A DNA stretch of 64,000 nucleotides. It comes from Rhodobacter sp. (GTDB taxonomy: Bacteria; Pseudomonadota; Alphaproteobacteria; Rhodobacterales; Rhodobacteraceae). Position numbers and translations under genes: made by a program. The stretch spans positions 1-64,000 of the forward strand of contig JAIXXB010000014.1 in the NCBI GenBank assembly GCA_027490955.1, read 5' to 3'. This document shows, in pieces, positions 15,797 to 25,693 of the stretch (positions are counted from its first letter, which is position 1; the number at the start of each line of letters is the position of its first letter). Below the pieces are notes generated by a model that worked only from the letters and a program-made list of their open reading frames with translations, ran no database searches and was not told the DNA's origin.

Positions 15797-16893
15797 GCGC
15801 TGGCCCCCGCCTCCTCGCCGTTTGCCAGATCACTTTGCCCTGCCCGAACCCGACTTGCAAGGCGCGCCAAGAATGCCCCTCGCGAAAGTCTGTGCGCCAG
15901 AGCGATGGCCGAGGCAAAGGCCACCGCGTCTGATCCGCCATGCGATTTCACCACAGTGCCATTCAGCCCCAAAAACACCCCGCCATTGGCGCGGCGCGGG
16001 TCAATGCGGCGGCGCAAATGGCGCAAAACCCCCGTCGAGGCCAGCGCCGCCAGTTTCGAGCCAAGGTTGCGCGTAAAACTCTCGCGCATCAAATCGCCAA
16101 TCAGCTTGGCCGTGCCTTCGCCCGTTTTCAGCGCGATATTGCCCGTGAACCCATCGGTGACAATCACATCGACGCGGCCAGAGGGAATATCGCTGCCTTC
16201 GACAAAGCCGACATAGGCAAATTGCCCCGCCGCATCTTTGGCCAGCAATTCATGCGCCTCGTGCAATTCGGCGCGGCCCTTATGCTCTTCGGTGCCGACA
16301 TTCAGCAGACCCACGCGCGGCACATCAAGACCAAGGCCCACCGCCGCATAGGCCGCCCCCATGGCCGCATATTGGCGCAGGTCTTGCGCATCGGCCTTAA
16401 TATCTGCGCCGACATCGAGCATAATATTAAACCCCGCCGCATTGCGCGAGGGCCAAAAGCAGGCGATGGCAGGGCGGTTGACCCCTGCCAATTTGCGCAG
16501 CCGCAGCATCGACACAGCCATCAGCGCGCCCGTATTGCCGCAAGAGACGGCCACAGCCGCCTCGCCATCGCGCACGGATGACACAGCGCCCCACATCGAG
16601 GTATCGCTGCCCGATCGCATGATGGCGGCAGGTTTATCTTCCATCGACACCGCGCGCGGCGCATGGCGCAGCACCACCCGCCCCGCAAGATCGGGCGATT
16701 TGGCCAAAAGCTGGCTGAGCTGCCCTTCATCGCCATGCACGATAAAATCGGCATCGGGCAGGGCGCGGGCAGAAATGACAAGACCTGCGACAACCGCCGC
16801 AGGCCCATGATCACCACCCATCGCATCTACGGAAATCACAACGCGGGCAGATCCAGCATCAGGTGACATCGCGATCTTGTCTTTGGGTGCCAT
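15793..16893 (-). CDS. plsX: Phosphate acyltransferase PlsX
   Basis: A 366-residue enzyme that makes acyl-phosphate from acyl-ACP for phospholipid synthesis. The hallmark ISVDAMGGDHGP lies near the N-terminus, and GLLNVGTEEHKG and VIVTDGFTGNIALKTGEG follow. It belongs to the rpmF-plsX-fabH-ihfA block. ATG 16893 or ATG 16869 (eight codons later) could be the start; neither has a strong ribosome site, so the N-terminus is uncertain. Confidence 0.94.
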   Translation of the reverse strand: MAPKDKIAMSPDAGSARVVISVDAMGGDHGPAAVVAGLVISARALPDADFIVHGDEGQLSQLLAKSPDLAGRVVLRHAPRAVSMEDKPAAIMRSGSDTSMWGAVSSVRDGEAAVAVSCGNTGALMAVSMLRLRKLAGVNRPAIACFWPSRNAAGFNIMLDVGADIKADAQDLRQYAAMGAAYAAVGLGLDVPRVGLLNVGTEEHKGRAELHEAHELLAKDAAGQFAYVGFVEGSDIPSGRVDVIVTDGFTGNIALKTGEGTAKLIGDLMRESFTRNLGSKLAALASTGVLRHLRRRIDPRRANGGVFLGLNGTVVKSHGGSDAVAFASAIALAHRLSRGAFLARLASRVRAGQSDLANGEEAGASA

Positions 16894-16917
16894 ATGGCAA
16901 AAACGAAAGGGCGCGGC

Positions 16918-17121
16918 TTACGCCGCATCCTCGTCCAGATCCACGGCTTTGGTCGCTACAACTTCGCGCGCATCGTAATGCCCGCAAGAGGGGCAGACGT
17001 GATGCGGGCGCTTCAGCTCGCCGCAGTTATTGCATTCTTGGGGGTTGCCTGCGACCAATGCATCATGCGCGCGGCGCATGTTCCGTTTGGACGAGGTGAC
17101 TCGGTTCTGAGGGACAGCCAT
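16918..17121 (-). CDS. rpmF: 50S ribosomal protein L32
   Basis: A 67-residue protein beginning [21 protein letters not shown]. Two Cys pairs, CNNC and CPSC, form the zinc ribbon of the L32 family. It lies between yceD and plsX in the arrangement seen in many bacteria, which links ribosome and membrane-lipid supply. Confidence 0.96.
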   Translation of the reverse strand: MAVPQNRVTSSKRNMRRAHDALVAGNPQECNNCGELKRPHHVCPSCGHYDAREVVATKAVDLDEDAA

Positions 17122-17266
17122 GTCTGGGCCTTTTAAGTTGGGGGACAGGCCCCTGATTTACGACGATTATCTTAAGTGTGCCAGTGCTGAAATTCGTGCG
17201 GATTTGCCCAAAAAACAACCCTGAATGAGGCGCGGAACATAGCCAGATTTTGGCGCGGCGCAAGCC

Positions 17267-17896
17267 CTATTTTGGCGATTTTTCTTTGTTTTGCGTCTGT
17301 TCATCTGCGGCGCTATTGGCCTGCGCCGCCTTTGGGGCGTCTTTCATCGCTTGGGCAAGGCTTGATAGGCCCGCAAAGGGGCGCAGGGCTGCATCGGTCA
17401 GCGGCGCGCTGCCCGCAGGGGCGGCGACAATCGGTTCAAGGCTGGCGCCTGGCGCGCGGGGATAAAGCGGCAAAGACAGCGTCAATTCTTCGATGGCAAT
17501 GGCGGCCACATCAAATTCTTCGGGGATGGGTTCTTGGTCTTCGGGGCCAAGTTCGGCCTCTAGCGCGGTGGGTTCGACAAAATCGCGCAGATAATCGCGG
17601 GCAATCGCGCTGGAAATCTGGGCAGGCACGGGGGCCAGCGTGATGGTGCATCTTTGGGTGATGGCGGCCGACAAATCGGCGCGCAGCACCACATCGCCGC
17701 GCCCTTGCGGGGTAAAAACACCCTTAAAAACAAGGGTATGCAGCCCCAAAAGGCCCAGATGCGCGGCAATTGCGGCCCGCGCGGGCGCATCTGGCGTAAA
17801 GGCAAAATGCAGCGGCTTGCGCCCAACCACAGCGGCAGAGCGATAGGTTTGGCTGGGCAGGGGGGCAAGGTCTGGGTCAGACTTGGGCGCGGGCAT
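17267..17896 (-). CDS. YceD family protein (DUF177)
   Basis: A 209-residue DUF177 protein. The C-terminal half holds the family core: LRDFVEPTALEAELGPEDQEPIPEEFDVAAIAIEELTLSLPLYPRAPG. Members sit next to rpmF and are thought to act in 23S rRNA or ribosome handling. I placed the start at ATG 17896; the longer frame to 18052 would overlap the divergent bamE region and contains no family features. Confidence 0.82.
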   Translation of the reverse strand: MPAPKSDPDLAPLPSQTYRSAAVVGRKPLHFAFTPDAPARAAIAAHLGLLGLHTLVFKGVFTPQGRGDVVLRADLSAAITQRCTITLAPVPAQISSAIARDYLRDFVEPTALEAELGPEDQEPIPEEFDVAAIAIEELTLSLPLYPRAPGASLEPIVAAPAGSAPLTDAALRPFAGLSSLAQAMKDAPKAAQANSAADEQTQNKEKSPK

Positions 17897-18044
17897 GGCT
17901 ACTTTCACGTCATCGGCCCCAAAATGGGCCACGAATTGGGCAGAATTTCCCCGCCCCGCATGGCAGGGCTTGCGGGCGGGCGCATGTATGGCGATAAAGG
18001 CTTTGGAAGACTTGGGCAAGATGCTTGCGCATTTGGGGGGAATG

Positions 18045-18488
18045 ATGGGCAAATTCGGGCTACGGATGGCGTTTATTGTGCTGGCTTTGGCCGCATGTAC
18101 GCCCCTGTATCAGCGCCATGGCTATGTGCCAGAGGTCGCGGATCTTGACCGTATTGAACTGGGAAAAGACACGCGCGAGACTGTGGCGGCCATTGTAGGA
18201 CGTCCGTCAACTGCGGGGCTGCTGAATGATGTGGGCTGGTTCTATGTCCAAAGCAAATGGAGGCAGGTCGGCGCAATGGCCCCTGTGGAAATTGATCGTC
18301 AGGTCGTGGCCATCACATTCGACGAATCGGGCACGGTTGCCAATGTGGAACGCTTTGGGCTGGAAAAGGGCACGGTCGTGGCCCTGTCGCGCCGTGTGAC
18401 CGAACCTAACGTGAAAAGCGCAGGCTTTTTGCGCCAATTGTTTGGCAACATAGGCCGCATCAGCACCGATCAGTTGCTGTCACAGTAA
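18045..18488 (+). CDS. bamE: BamE/OmlA-like outer-membrane lipoprotein
   Basis: A lipoprotein of about 147 residues. The N-terminus has a hydrophobic stretch ending LALAAC, a lipobox whose Cys becomes acylated. The SmpA/OmlA core follows: IELGKDTRETVAAIVGRPSTAGLLNDVGWFYVQSK and VVAITFDESGTVANVERFGLEKG. BamE stabilises the BamABCD complex that inserts beta-barrels. A GGGGGG tract precedes ATG 18042 and ATG 18045, and ATG 18066 is also possible; the lipobox is the same in each case. It is divergent from yceD. Confidence 0.88.
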   Translation: MGKFGLRMAFIVLALAACTPLYQRHGYVPEVADLDRIELGKDTRETVAAIVGRPSTAGLLNDVGWFYVQSKWRQVGAMAPVEIDRQVVAITFDESGTVANVERFGLEKGTVVALSRRVTEPNVKSAGFLRQLFGNIGRISTDQLLSQ

Positions 18489-18500
18489 CGGCGATGCCCC

Positions 18501-18920
18501 TTATGAGGCTGGCTCTGGCTTAAAGGTCAGGGCCACCCCATTGATGCAATAGCGCAGGCCCGTGGGGGCAGGGCCATCGGGAAAGACATGGCCCAAATGG
18601 GCGGCGCAGGCGGTGCAATGCACTTCGGTGCGGCGCATGAACCATGAATTATCTTGGGATTCGCCGACGTTTTGCGTGCCAAAAGGCGCGTAAAAGCTGG
18701 GCCAACCCGTGCCCGAGTCAAATTTGGTATGCGAGGCGAACAGCGGCGCATCGCAGCAAATGCAATGAAACATGCCCGCCGCCTTTGGAAAATCGTCATG
18801 GCTAAAGGCACGCTCGGTGCCATGCTGGCGCGTCACCTTATAGGACAAGTCTGAAAGTTGGGCGCGCCACTCCTCCTCGGTTTTGACGATTTTCGGTGCG
18901 ATTTGTGGTGCGGTTGCCAT
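18501..18920 (-). CDS. msrB: Peptide methionine-R-sulfoxide reductase
   Basis: A 139-residue MsrB that reduces the R epimer of methionine sulfoxide. The zinc site is formed by two CxxC pairs (CICC and CTAC). FDSGTGWPSF contributes to the substrate pocket, and the catalytic Cys is in LRYCINGVALTF near the C-terminus. No signal peptide is seen, so it acts in the cytoplasm. A GAGG site precedes the ATG. It converges on bamE with 12 bases between. Confidence 0.95.
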   Translation of the reverse strand: MATAPQIAPKIVKTEEEWRAQLSDLSYKVTRQHGTERAFSHDDFPKAAGMFHCICCDAPLFASHTKFDSGTGWPSFYAPFGTQNVGESQDNSWFMRRTEVHCTACAAHLGHVFPDGPAPTGLRYCINGVALTFKPEPAS

Positions 18921-19003
18921 GGCTGCCTCTTGCGTTGGGGGGCGGAATGGGCCGAATGTAGGGCATCGGCGGCATTTGTCGATGCAAGAAGATGTGAGGC
19001 AGG

Positions 19004-19717
19004 GTGACGGCAGAATATCACGTGCGCAGGGCGCAAACGGCGCAGGATATGGGCCGCGTGATGGCGCTAAGACAGGCGCGATTCGGCGCGGCCATCGACG
19101 CGTTTGATGCGCGCGCGGCCCAAATCATGGTGCTAGAGGGCGCGCAGCTGCGCGCCACTTTCCGCCTGATCGAATTTGCGCGCGGCGCTGATATGGTCTT
19201 TGGTTATTCTGGCCAATTCTATGATTTAACGGGGTTTTCCGCCCTAGATCACCCTGCGCTGGAATTGGGGCGGTTTTGTTTGGACACGGCCGCCGCAGGG
19301 CGCGAGGCGGATATTTTGCGCCTGTGCTTTGCGGCTATGGCGGCGATGGTGGACCGCTGCGGCGCGTCGCTGCTGTTTGGCTGCGCCTCTTTTGCGGGCA
19401 GTGATCCTGCCCCGCATCTGCCCGCTTTGGGCGTGCTCAAACCCCATATCAGCCCGCATTGGGCAGTCGGGCGCAAAGACAGGCATATCATAAAACTGCA
19501 AGATATCCCCGCGCCCGCCGATAGCATGGCCGCCCTGCGCGCGCTGCCACCCTTGCTGCGCAGTTACCTTGGCATTGGGGGCTGGGTCAGCGACCATATG
19601 GTGCAGGATTTCACACTTGGAACGATCCATGTTTTCACAGGGGTCGAAGTTGCGCGCATCCCGCCGCAGCGCGCTCAGGCCCTGCGCGCGCTGGCGGGGC
19701 AGATCAATTTGGAATAG
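19004..19717 (+). CDS. olsB: Ornithine-acyl-ACP N-acyltransferase (OlsB-like)
   Basis: A 237-residue GNAT-fold acyltransferase of the OlsB/hemolysin-like family. Typical segments are MALRQARFG, ATFRLIEF, and LELGRFCLDTAAAGREADILRLCFAAMA, then LLFGCASFAGSDP. OlsB attaches a 3-hydroxyacyl chain to ornithine, the first step to ornithine lipids at the inner membrane. The usual partner olsA is not adjacent, so the assignment rests on the sequence alone. The start is a GTG with AGGCAGG just upstream. Nine bases separate it from the DUF3445 gene. Confidence 0.8.
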   Translation: MTAEYHVRRAQTAQDMGRVMALRQARFGAAIDAFDARAAQIMVLEGAQLRATFRLIEFARGADMVFGYSGQFYDLTGFSALDHPALELGRFCLDTAAAGREADILRLCFAAMAAMVDRCGASLLFGCASFAGSDPAPHLPALGVLKPHISPHWAVGRKDRHIIKLQDIPAPADSMAALRALPPLLRSYLGIGGWVSDHMVQDFTLGTIHVFTGVEVARIPPQRAQALRALAGQINLE

Positions 19718-19726
19718 GCGATAGGG

Positions 19727-20509
19727 ATGAGTGTTTTTCACGACAGTTTGCCGCATTACCCATGGATGGAGCCGCCCTTGGCCCGCCTGCCTGGTGTGCA
19801 GCCGTTAACCGCAGGCGATTATCTGCGCCGCGACGAGGCTTTTGCGGGGCAGATGGCACTGCGCGATGGGCTGATTGCACGCCAGCGCGATGCTGTGCAT
19901 GGTCTGATGCCGCAGGCGCGCGCGGCGGCAGAAGAACTGTATGATGTTGTTTTGGAACAGCTTTCGCGCGATGCAGGCTATCTGGTTCGGGCGCAATCTG
20001 TGCAGCGCCCCGATGGGGTGGTTGTGGAATTGGATCGTTCCAACCCTTTGCTCACCTTGGGCCGCTTGGTGCAAGAAGATCTGTGTATCCTACAATCGCA
20101 AGAGGGCGAGCATCACCTGACAGGGGCGATTTTGTGCTTTCCCGCCTCTTGGACGCTGGCGCAAAAACTGGGCCGTGCGATGACCTCGATCCATATCCCC
20201 GTTGGCAGCTATACGCCCGAAATGGCCGCGCGGGTGCAGCGGATGTTTGATGCGATCCGGCCTGAACAGGGGCTTTGGCGGATGAATTACCTGACCTATG
20301 CCACAGACGTGCTGCACCACCCAAGGCTGGAAGAGGCCCCGCGCGACCGCCGCAAAACTGTGGAAAAACCCTTTGTGCGCTGCGAAAGGCAATGCCTGAT
20401 CCGCCTGCCGCAGACGCGCGCCGTTGTCTTTACCATTCACACCTATCTGATGCCGATTTCGCGCCTGCCGCCCGATGCGCAGGCAGGGCTTGCGGCGGCC
20501 GAGCATTAG
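19727..20509 (+). CDS. DUF3445 protein, heme-dependent oxidative N-demethylase alpha-subunit-like
   Basis: A 260-residue protein of the DUF3445 family. Key segments are LVQEDLCILQ, GAILCFPASWTLAQKLGRAMTSIHIPVGSYTPEMAARVQRMFDAIRPEQGLWRMNYLTYATDVLHHP and ERQCLIRLPQTRAVVFTIHTYLMP. Characterised relatives are subunits of a heme/flavin oxidase that demethylates dimethylamine, but the other subunits are not present here, so the substrate is open. It is probably co-transcribed with the upstream olsB-like gene. Confidence 0.75.
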   Translation: MSVFHDSLPHYPWMEPPLARLPGVQPLTAGDYLRRDEAFAGQMALRDGLIARQRDAVHGLMPQARAAAEELYDVVLEQLSRDAGYLVRAQSVQRPDGVVVELDRSNPLLTLGRLVQEDLCILQSQEGEHHLTGAILCFPASWTLAQKLGRAMTSIHIPVGSYTPEMAARVQRMFDAIRPEQGLWRMNYLTYATDVLHHPRLEEAPRDRRKTVEKPFVRCERQCLIRLPQTRAVVFTIHTYLMPISRLPPDAQAGLAAAEH

Positions 20510-20559
20510 CGCGGCGGGTTCCGATGCGCGCGGCGTTCAATGCAAAACAGGAGGCTTTC

Positions 20560-21456
20560 ATGAACCTAACACGGCGCGGATTTGCAAGTGTTGCAGGGGC
20601 GGCCCTGATCGCGGGGGCGGGCTATTATGGCTGGCAATGGGCCAGCAAAACCCCGCCCACCCACGCCAATTTGGCCTATGGGCCCGATGCGCGCAATGTC
20701 TTGGACATTTACCTGCCGCAAGGGGCTGGGCCATTCCCTTTCGTGCTGGAAATCCATGGCGGCGCGTTCAAACTGGGCGATAAAACCGCAAATCCGCTGC
20801 AACATGAGATTTTGGCAGCAGGGATCGCGATTGTGCGGATCAATTATCGCTTTTCTAGCACGGCGATTTGGCCCGCACAGGGCGATGATTGTTTGGCCGC
20901 CGTCGCATTCCTGCGCAAAAAGGGTGCAGATTACGGGCTTGATCCCGCGCGCATGGTGGTTTGGGGGCAGTCGGCAGGCGGGTTTTTGGCCGCAAGCACT
21001 GTGATCTCGCTGGCCGAGGCGGGCGCACCCGCGCAGGGCTTGGTCGATTTTTACGGCCCGATGGATTTTTCCACGATGGATGCCGATATGGCCAGTCTGG
21101 GCCTGACCGCCGCCATGGGGCAGACCAGCGTTGCAGATAGCCCCGAATCACAATTGCTGGGCTATGATGTGGCAACCAACCCTGCGGGCGCGCGGGCGAT
21201 TGGGCCTGTGGGGCGATTGGATGGCAAAAAACTGGCGCTGCCGCCGTTATTCGCGCGCCATGGCGATGCAGATGATTTCGTCGCATCCGTGCAAACGCAG
21301 CGCTTGGTCGATGCGTGGCGCGCCAGCGATCCCAGTGCCAAAATTGACTTTGCCTTGGTCGCAGGCGCGGGCCATGGCACGGCCCAATTCAACGCGGCCG
21401 AGGTTGTTGGCCCGCTGACCAGCTTTTTGACAGATGTCCTAAAACCTGAGTTTTAG
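20560..21456 (+). CDS. Exported alpha/beta-hydrolase (esterase/lipase family)
   Basis: A 298-residue serine hydrolase. The N-terminus NLTRRGFASVAGAALIAGAGYYG resembles a twin-arginine-type or membrane-anchoring signal. The oxyanion motif HGGAF, the nucleophile in GQSAGG (Ser about 149), Asp in RHGDADDFV and His in GAGHGTAQF complete the catalytic triad of the carboxylesterase type. AGGAGG precedes ATG 20560; the long upstream part of the same frame overlaps the DUF3445 gene and is non-coding. Its 3' end overlaps the PagL-like gene on the other strand by 18 bases. Confidence 0.85.
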   Translation: MNLTRRGFASVAGAALIAGAGYYGWQWASKTPPTHANLAYGPDARNVLDIYLPQGAGPFPFVLEIHGGAFKLGDKTANPLQHEILAAGIAIVRINYRFSSTAIWPAQGDDCLAAVAFLRKKGADYGLDPARMVVWGQSAGGFLAASTVISLAEAGAPAQGLVDFYGPMDFSTMDADMASLGLTAAMGQTSVADSPESQLLGYDVATNPAGARAIGPVGRLDGKKLALPPLFARHGDADDFVASVQTQRLVDAWRASDPSAKIDFALVAGAGHGTAQFNAAEVVGPLTSFLTDVLKPEF

Positions 21457-21930
21457 GCCCAAATGCGCCACATCAATATCGGCCGAAGGCGCATTCGCTT
21501 GGCCATTGGAAATATGATAATAACCCCCCGACAAGCTGAGCCCATCGCCAAAGTCATGGTTGATGTCAAAGCCTGTGCGAAACTGGATCATGTCATTGTT
21601 TCTATTGTCAAAATACAGCGCAGGGCCCGTAAAGGGCAGCACCTTTACCCCCAAAATATCCAAAGGCCGCCCCAACCCCGCCGAGGCAAAAACCGTGCCT
21701 TGGTCGGACAGACCCAGCGCATAGATCGGGGTGAATTTGCCCCAAACCACCCCATCGCGCCGATGGGTGAAGGTGATGAAGTTTTCGTCCCACGGATCAT
21801 CCCATGGCTGCACCGCCGTGCCAAGGGTGACAGAATTCTGCTGGCTTTGCGGGGCAAGGTCGGCAGGCCCATACAGCATAGACAGACCAATTCCGATCAC
21901 AAATTCTGCATAGGTCAGGCCAAAGGGCAT
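21439..21930 (-). CDS. Lipid A 3-O-deacylase (PagL)-like outer-membrane protein
   Basis: A 163-residue beta-barrel-like protein. The C-terminal half carries the PagL signature: FRTGFDINHDFGDGLSLSGGYYHISNG (the His-Ser pair of the active site) and ends LGLKLRF. PagL removes the 3-O acyl chain from lipid A in the outer membrane. Three consecutive ATG codons follow GGAG; spacing favours ATG 21930. The expected signal peptide is weak: the N-terminus MPFGLTYAEFVIGIGLSMLYG is hydrophobic but lacks a positive charge, so the start or the targeting is uncertain. Confidence 0.72.
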   Translation of the reverse strand: MPFGLTYAEFVIGIGLSMLYGPADLAPQSQQNSVTLGTAVQPWDDPWDENFITFTHRRDGVVWGKFTPIYALGLSDQGTVFASAGLGRPLDILGVKVLPFTGPALYFDNRNNDMIQFRTGFDINHDFGDGLSLSGGYYHISNGQANAPSADIDVAHLGLKLRF

Positions 21931-22013
21931 CATCATCTCCGTTTTTTGAAATAGGCTAGGCGGATCGGGCGCTGGCTGCAAGCACGGGGCGCATATCGCG
22001 CGGCAAAAGCCGC

Positions 22014-22045
22014 AAAAAAAGGGCGCAGTACTGCGCCCTTTTCTT
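22014..22045. terminator. Bidirectional terminator after glnA
   Basis: The perfect palindrome GGGCGCAGTACTGCGCCC (22021-22038) is flanked by seven Ts on the minus strand and TTTTCTTT on the plus strand. It ends glnA and would stop plus-strand read-through as well. Confidence 0.88.
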
Positions 22046-22064
22046 TGGAACAATCCAAAAAGGA

Positions 22065-23474
22065 TTAGCAGCTATAATACAGCTGATATTCCACTGGATG
22101 CGGCGTGTGTTCATAGGCGTAAACCTCTTCCCACTTTAGCGCCATATAGGCTTCCAATTGGTCACGGGTGAACACGTCACCTGCAAGCAGGAAGTCCATA
22201 TCTTTCTCAAGCTCGGTCAGCGCTTCGCGCAAGGAACCGCAAACTGTTGGGATGGCTGCCAATTCTTCGGGTGGCAGGTCATACAGGTCTTTGTCCGAAG
22301 CAGGGCCGGGATCGATTTTGTTCTTGATCCCGTCCAAACCTGCCATCAGCAGGGCGGCAAAGGCCAGATAGGGGTTGGCCGATGGGTCGGGGAAGCGGGC
22401 CTCGACACGCTTTGCCTTTGGCGATTCGGTCCATGGAATACGCACGCAGCCAGAGCGGTTGCGGGCCGAATAGGCGCGCAGAACGGGCGCTTCGAACCCA
22501 GGGATCAAACGCTTGTAGCTGTTGGTGCCGGGGTTGGTCAGCGCGTTCAGCGCCTTGGCATGTTTCAGAATGCCGCCGATGAAATACAGCGCCTCTTGCG
22601 AAAGGTCGGCATATTTATCGCCTGCAAACAAAGGCTTGCCGCCCTTCCAGATCGACATGTTCACATGCATACCCGATCCGTTATCGCCCTTCATCGGCTT
22701 TGGCATGAAGGTCACGGTCTTGCCATAGGCATGGGCCACGTTGTGGATCACATATTTGTATTTCTGGATATTGTCGGCCTGTTCGACCAGACCACCAAAA
22801 ATCATGCCCAACTCGTGCTGGCAGGTCGCCACTTCGTGGTGATGCTTGTCCACGCGCATACCCATACGCTTCATGGTGGACAGCATCTCGCCGCGCAAAT
22901 CTTGCGCCTCGTCCACGGGGTTCACAGGGAAATAGCCGCCCTTATGGCCCGCGATATGGCCGTAATTGCCACCTTCTTGCACGGTGTCGGTGTTCCATGC
23001 CGCCGCTGCCGCGTCGATTTCATAGGACACTTTGCGCGGGGTCACCGCAAAACGCACGTCATCAAAGATGAAAAACTCTGCCTCGGGCCCAAAATAGGCT
23101 GCATCGCCCACGCCCGAAGATTTCAGATAGGCTTCCGCCTTGATCGCCGTCTGGCGCGGGCAACGATCATAGGCCTCGCCCGTGTCAGGCTCGACCACAT
23201 TGCAATGCACGCAGAGGGTTTTTTCGGCATAGAACGGGTCAAGATAGACCGATTCCGCATCTGGGATCAGTTTCATGTCGGATTGGTCAATCGACTTCCA
23301 GCCCGCAATCGAAGATCCGTCGAACATGAAACCTTCTTCAAAGAAGTCTTCATCGACCAGATCCGCGACCAAGGTCACGTGCTGAAGTTTGCCTTTGGGA
23401 TCGGTAAAGCGAATATCAACATATTCAACTTCTTCGTCCTTAATCAGTTTCAGAGCTTTTGCAATCGCGCTCAT
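22065..23474 (-). CDS. glnA: Glutamine synthetase type I
   Basis: A 469-residue GS-I, the usual length, that assimilates ammonium in the cytoplasm as a dodecamer. It shows [28 protein letters not shown], the metal-binding [22 protein letters not shown], the ATP-site [24 protein letters not shown], and the adenylylation site Tyr in [13 protein letters not shown] 23474 or 23477 follows AAAGG. glnB lies upstream on the same strand, so PII and GS are made together and activity is set by GlnB and the adenylyltransferase. Confidence 0.97.
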   Translation of the reverse strand: MSAIAKALKLIKDEEVEYVDIRFTDPKGKLQHVTLVADLVDEDFFEEGFMFDGSSIAGWKSIDQSDMKLIPDAESVYLDPFYAEKTLCVHCNVVEPDTGEAYDRCPRQTAIKAEAYLKSSGVGDAAYFGPEAEFFIFDDVRFAVTPRKVSYEIDAAAAAWNTDTVQEGGNYGHIAGHKGGYFPVNPVDEAQDLRGEMLSTMKRMGMRVDKHHHEVATCQHELGMIFGGLVEQADNIQKYKYVIHNVAHAYGKTVTFMPKPMKGDNGSGMHVNMSIWKGGKPLFAGDKYADLSQEALYFIGGILKHAKALNALTNPGTNSYKRLIPGFEAPVLRAYSARNRSGCVRIPWTESPKAKRVEARFPDPSANPYLAFAALLMAGLDGIKNKIDPGPASDKDLYDLPPEELAAIPTVCGSLREALTELEKDMDFLLAGDVFTRDQLEAYMALKWEEVYAYEHTPHPVEYQLYYSC

Positions 23475-23552
23475 CATGCTGCCTTTCGGGTTGGTGTTTC
23501 GGTTAGAAAGCATTTTTTATCAGCGGCTTAGCTGATCTGCGCCTTCGGGTGG

Positions 23553-24200
<648 letters not shown>

Positions 24201-24285
24201 GCGGGTGTGGCGAAATTGGCAGACGCACCAGATTTAGGTTCTGGCGCCGCAAGGCGTGGGGGTTCAAGTCCCTCCACCCGCACCA
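24201..24285 (+). tRNA. tRNA-Leu (anticodon UAG)
   Basis: An 85-base class II tRNA with encoded CCA: acceptor GCGGGTG/CACCCGC, anticodon stem CCAGA/TCTGG with loop TTTAGGT giving UAG, a variable arm GCGCCGCAAGGCGT, and T-loop TTCAAGT. It ends 21 bases before the tig start codon. Confidence 0.95.
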
Positions 24286-24306
24286 GATATGGAAAAGGAC
24301 ATAAGG

Positions 24307-25641
24307 ATGCAGGTCACCGAAACCCTGAAAGACGGCCTTAAGCGCGGCTACACCATCACGGTGACGGCAGCCGAATTGGACGCCAAAGTTCAGGAAAAGC
24401 TGCTGGAAGCGCAGCCCGAAGTCGAGATTAAGGGCTTTCGCAAAGGCAAGGTGCCGATGGCCATCTTGAAAAAACAATTCGGCCCGCGCCTGCTTGGCGA
24501 TGCGATGCAAGACGCGATTGACGGCGCGATGAAGGATCATTTCGACAAATCGGGTGATCGCCCTGCGCTGCAGCCCGATGTCAAAATGCAAAACGGCGAG
24601 ACGTGGAAAGAAGGCATGGATGTGGTCGTGGATATGACCTACGAATGCCTGCCGCCGATTCCAGAATTGGACGCGGGCAAAATCACGCTGGATCGCCTGT
24701 CGGTCAAGGCAGATGATGCATCGGTGACCGAAGCATTGGAAAACCTTGCCAAATCGTCGCAAAATTTCGCCGATAAGAAAAAGGGCGCCAAGGCGGCAAA
24801 TGGTGATCAGGTGGTGATCGATTTCACAGGCTCGGTCGATGGTGTGGAATTTGAAGGCGGCGCTGGCACGGATTATCCGCTGGTTCTGGGCAGCAATTCC
24901 TTCATCCCAGGCTTTGAAGAGCAACTGATCGGCGCGAAGGCCGAGGATGATGTGACAGTCAATGTCACCTTCCCCGAAAGCTATGGCGCGGCGCATCTGG
25001 CGGGCAAGGCGGCTGTTTTCGCCTGCAAAGTCAAGGCTGTAAAGGCAGCGCAGCCTGCGGTGATCGATGATGAATTGGCCAAGAAATATGGGGCCGAAGA
25101 TTTGGCGGCGCTGAAAGGGCAAATTGCCACCTCGCTGGAAAACGAATACAAAGGCGCGGCCCGCGCGGTGATGAAGCGTGCGCTGCTGGATCAGTTGGAT
25201 ACGATGGTCAAATTCGATTTGCCCGCAGCTTTGGTCGATGCCGAAGCCGCGCAAATTGCGCATCAATTGTGGCACGAAGAAAACCCGCATGTGCATGACC
25301 ACAACCACGGCGCTGTGGAAACCACAGAGGAGCATAAGAAATTGGCCGAACGCCGCGTGCGTTTGGGGCTGGTTTTGGCCGAAGTGGGCCGCAAGGCCGA
25401 GGTGACAGTATCAGATGCTGAAATGACCCAAGCCGTGTTGGCGCAGGCGCGCCAATATCCAGGGCAAGAGCGTCAGTATTTTGAATTTATTCAGAAAAAC
25501 CCGCAAATGCAGCAGCAACTGCGCGCGCCTTTGTTTGAAGATAAGGTGGTTGACCATATCGTATCGGGCGCGAAAGTTACCGATAAGGAAATTTCGAAAG
25601 AAGAGCTGCAAAAGCTGGTCGAAGCCTTGGACGAGATGTAA
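24307..25641 (+). CDS. tig: Trigger factor, ribosome-associated chaperone and prolyl isomerase
   Basis: A 444-residue protein of normal length. The ribosome-binding domain (about 1-110) has the docking loop KGFRKGKVP. The FKBP-type isomerase domain (about 150-240) reads [20 protein letters not shown]...[20 protein letters not shown], and the helical C-terminal chaperone domain follows. A His-rich insert [13 protein letters not shown] (about 322-334) is visible. ATG 24307 has AAAAGGA upstream. The closeness of tRNA-Leu suggests a shared transcript. Confidence 0.96.
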   Translation: MQVTETLKDGLKRGYTITVTAAELDAKVQEKLLEAQPEVEIKGFRKGKVPMAILKKQFGPRLLGDAMQDAIDGAMKDHFDKSGDRPALQPDVKMQNGETWKEGMDVVVDMTYECLPPIPELDAGKITLDRLSVKADDASVTEALENLAKSSQNFADKKKGAKAANGDQVVIDFTGSVDGVEFEGGAGTDYPLVLGSNSFIPGFEEQLIGAKAEDDVTVNVTFPESYGAAHLAGKAAVFACKVKAVKAAQPAVIDDELAKKYGAEDLAALKGQIATSLENEYKGAARAVMKRALLDQLDTMVKFDLPAALVDAEAAQIAHQLWHEENPHVHDHNHGAVETTEEHKKLAERRVRLGLVLAEVGRKAEVTVSDAEMTQAVLAQARQYPGQERQYFEFIQKNPQMQQQLRAPLFEDKVVDHIVSGAKVTDKEISKEELQKLVEALDEM

Positions 25642-25661
25642 GCGCATCTATCTGACCAGAT

Positions 25662-25693
25662 AAAAAGCCGTGCCCCTTAGGGCGCGGCTTTTT
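25662..25693. terminator. Bidirectional terminator between tig and the transporter gene
   Basis: AAAAAGCCG-T-GCCC, loop CTTA, GGGC-G-CGGCTTTTT, then TTCTTTT on the plus strand. On the minus strand the stem is also followed by Ts, and the transporter stop codon lies within it. Confidence 0.83.

Noticed and set aside
22158-23531. Long plus-strand frame opposite glnA
   Set aside because: It is the antisense shadow of a conserved GC-rich gene; composition and lack of motifs show no coding.
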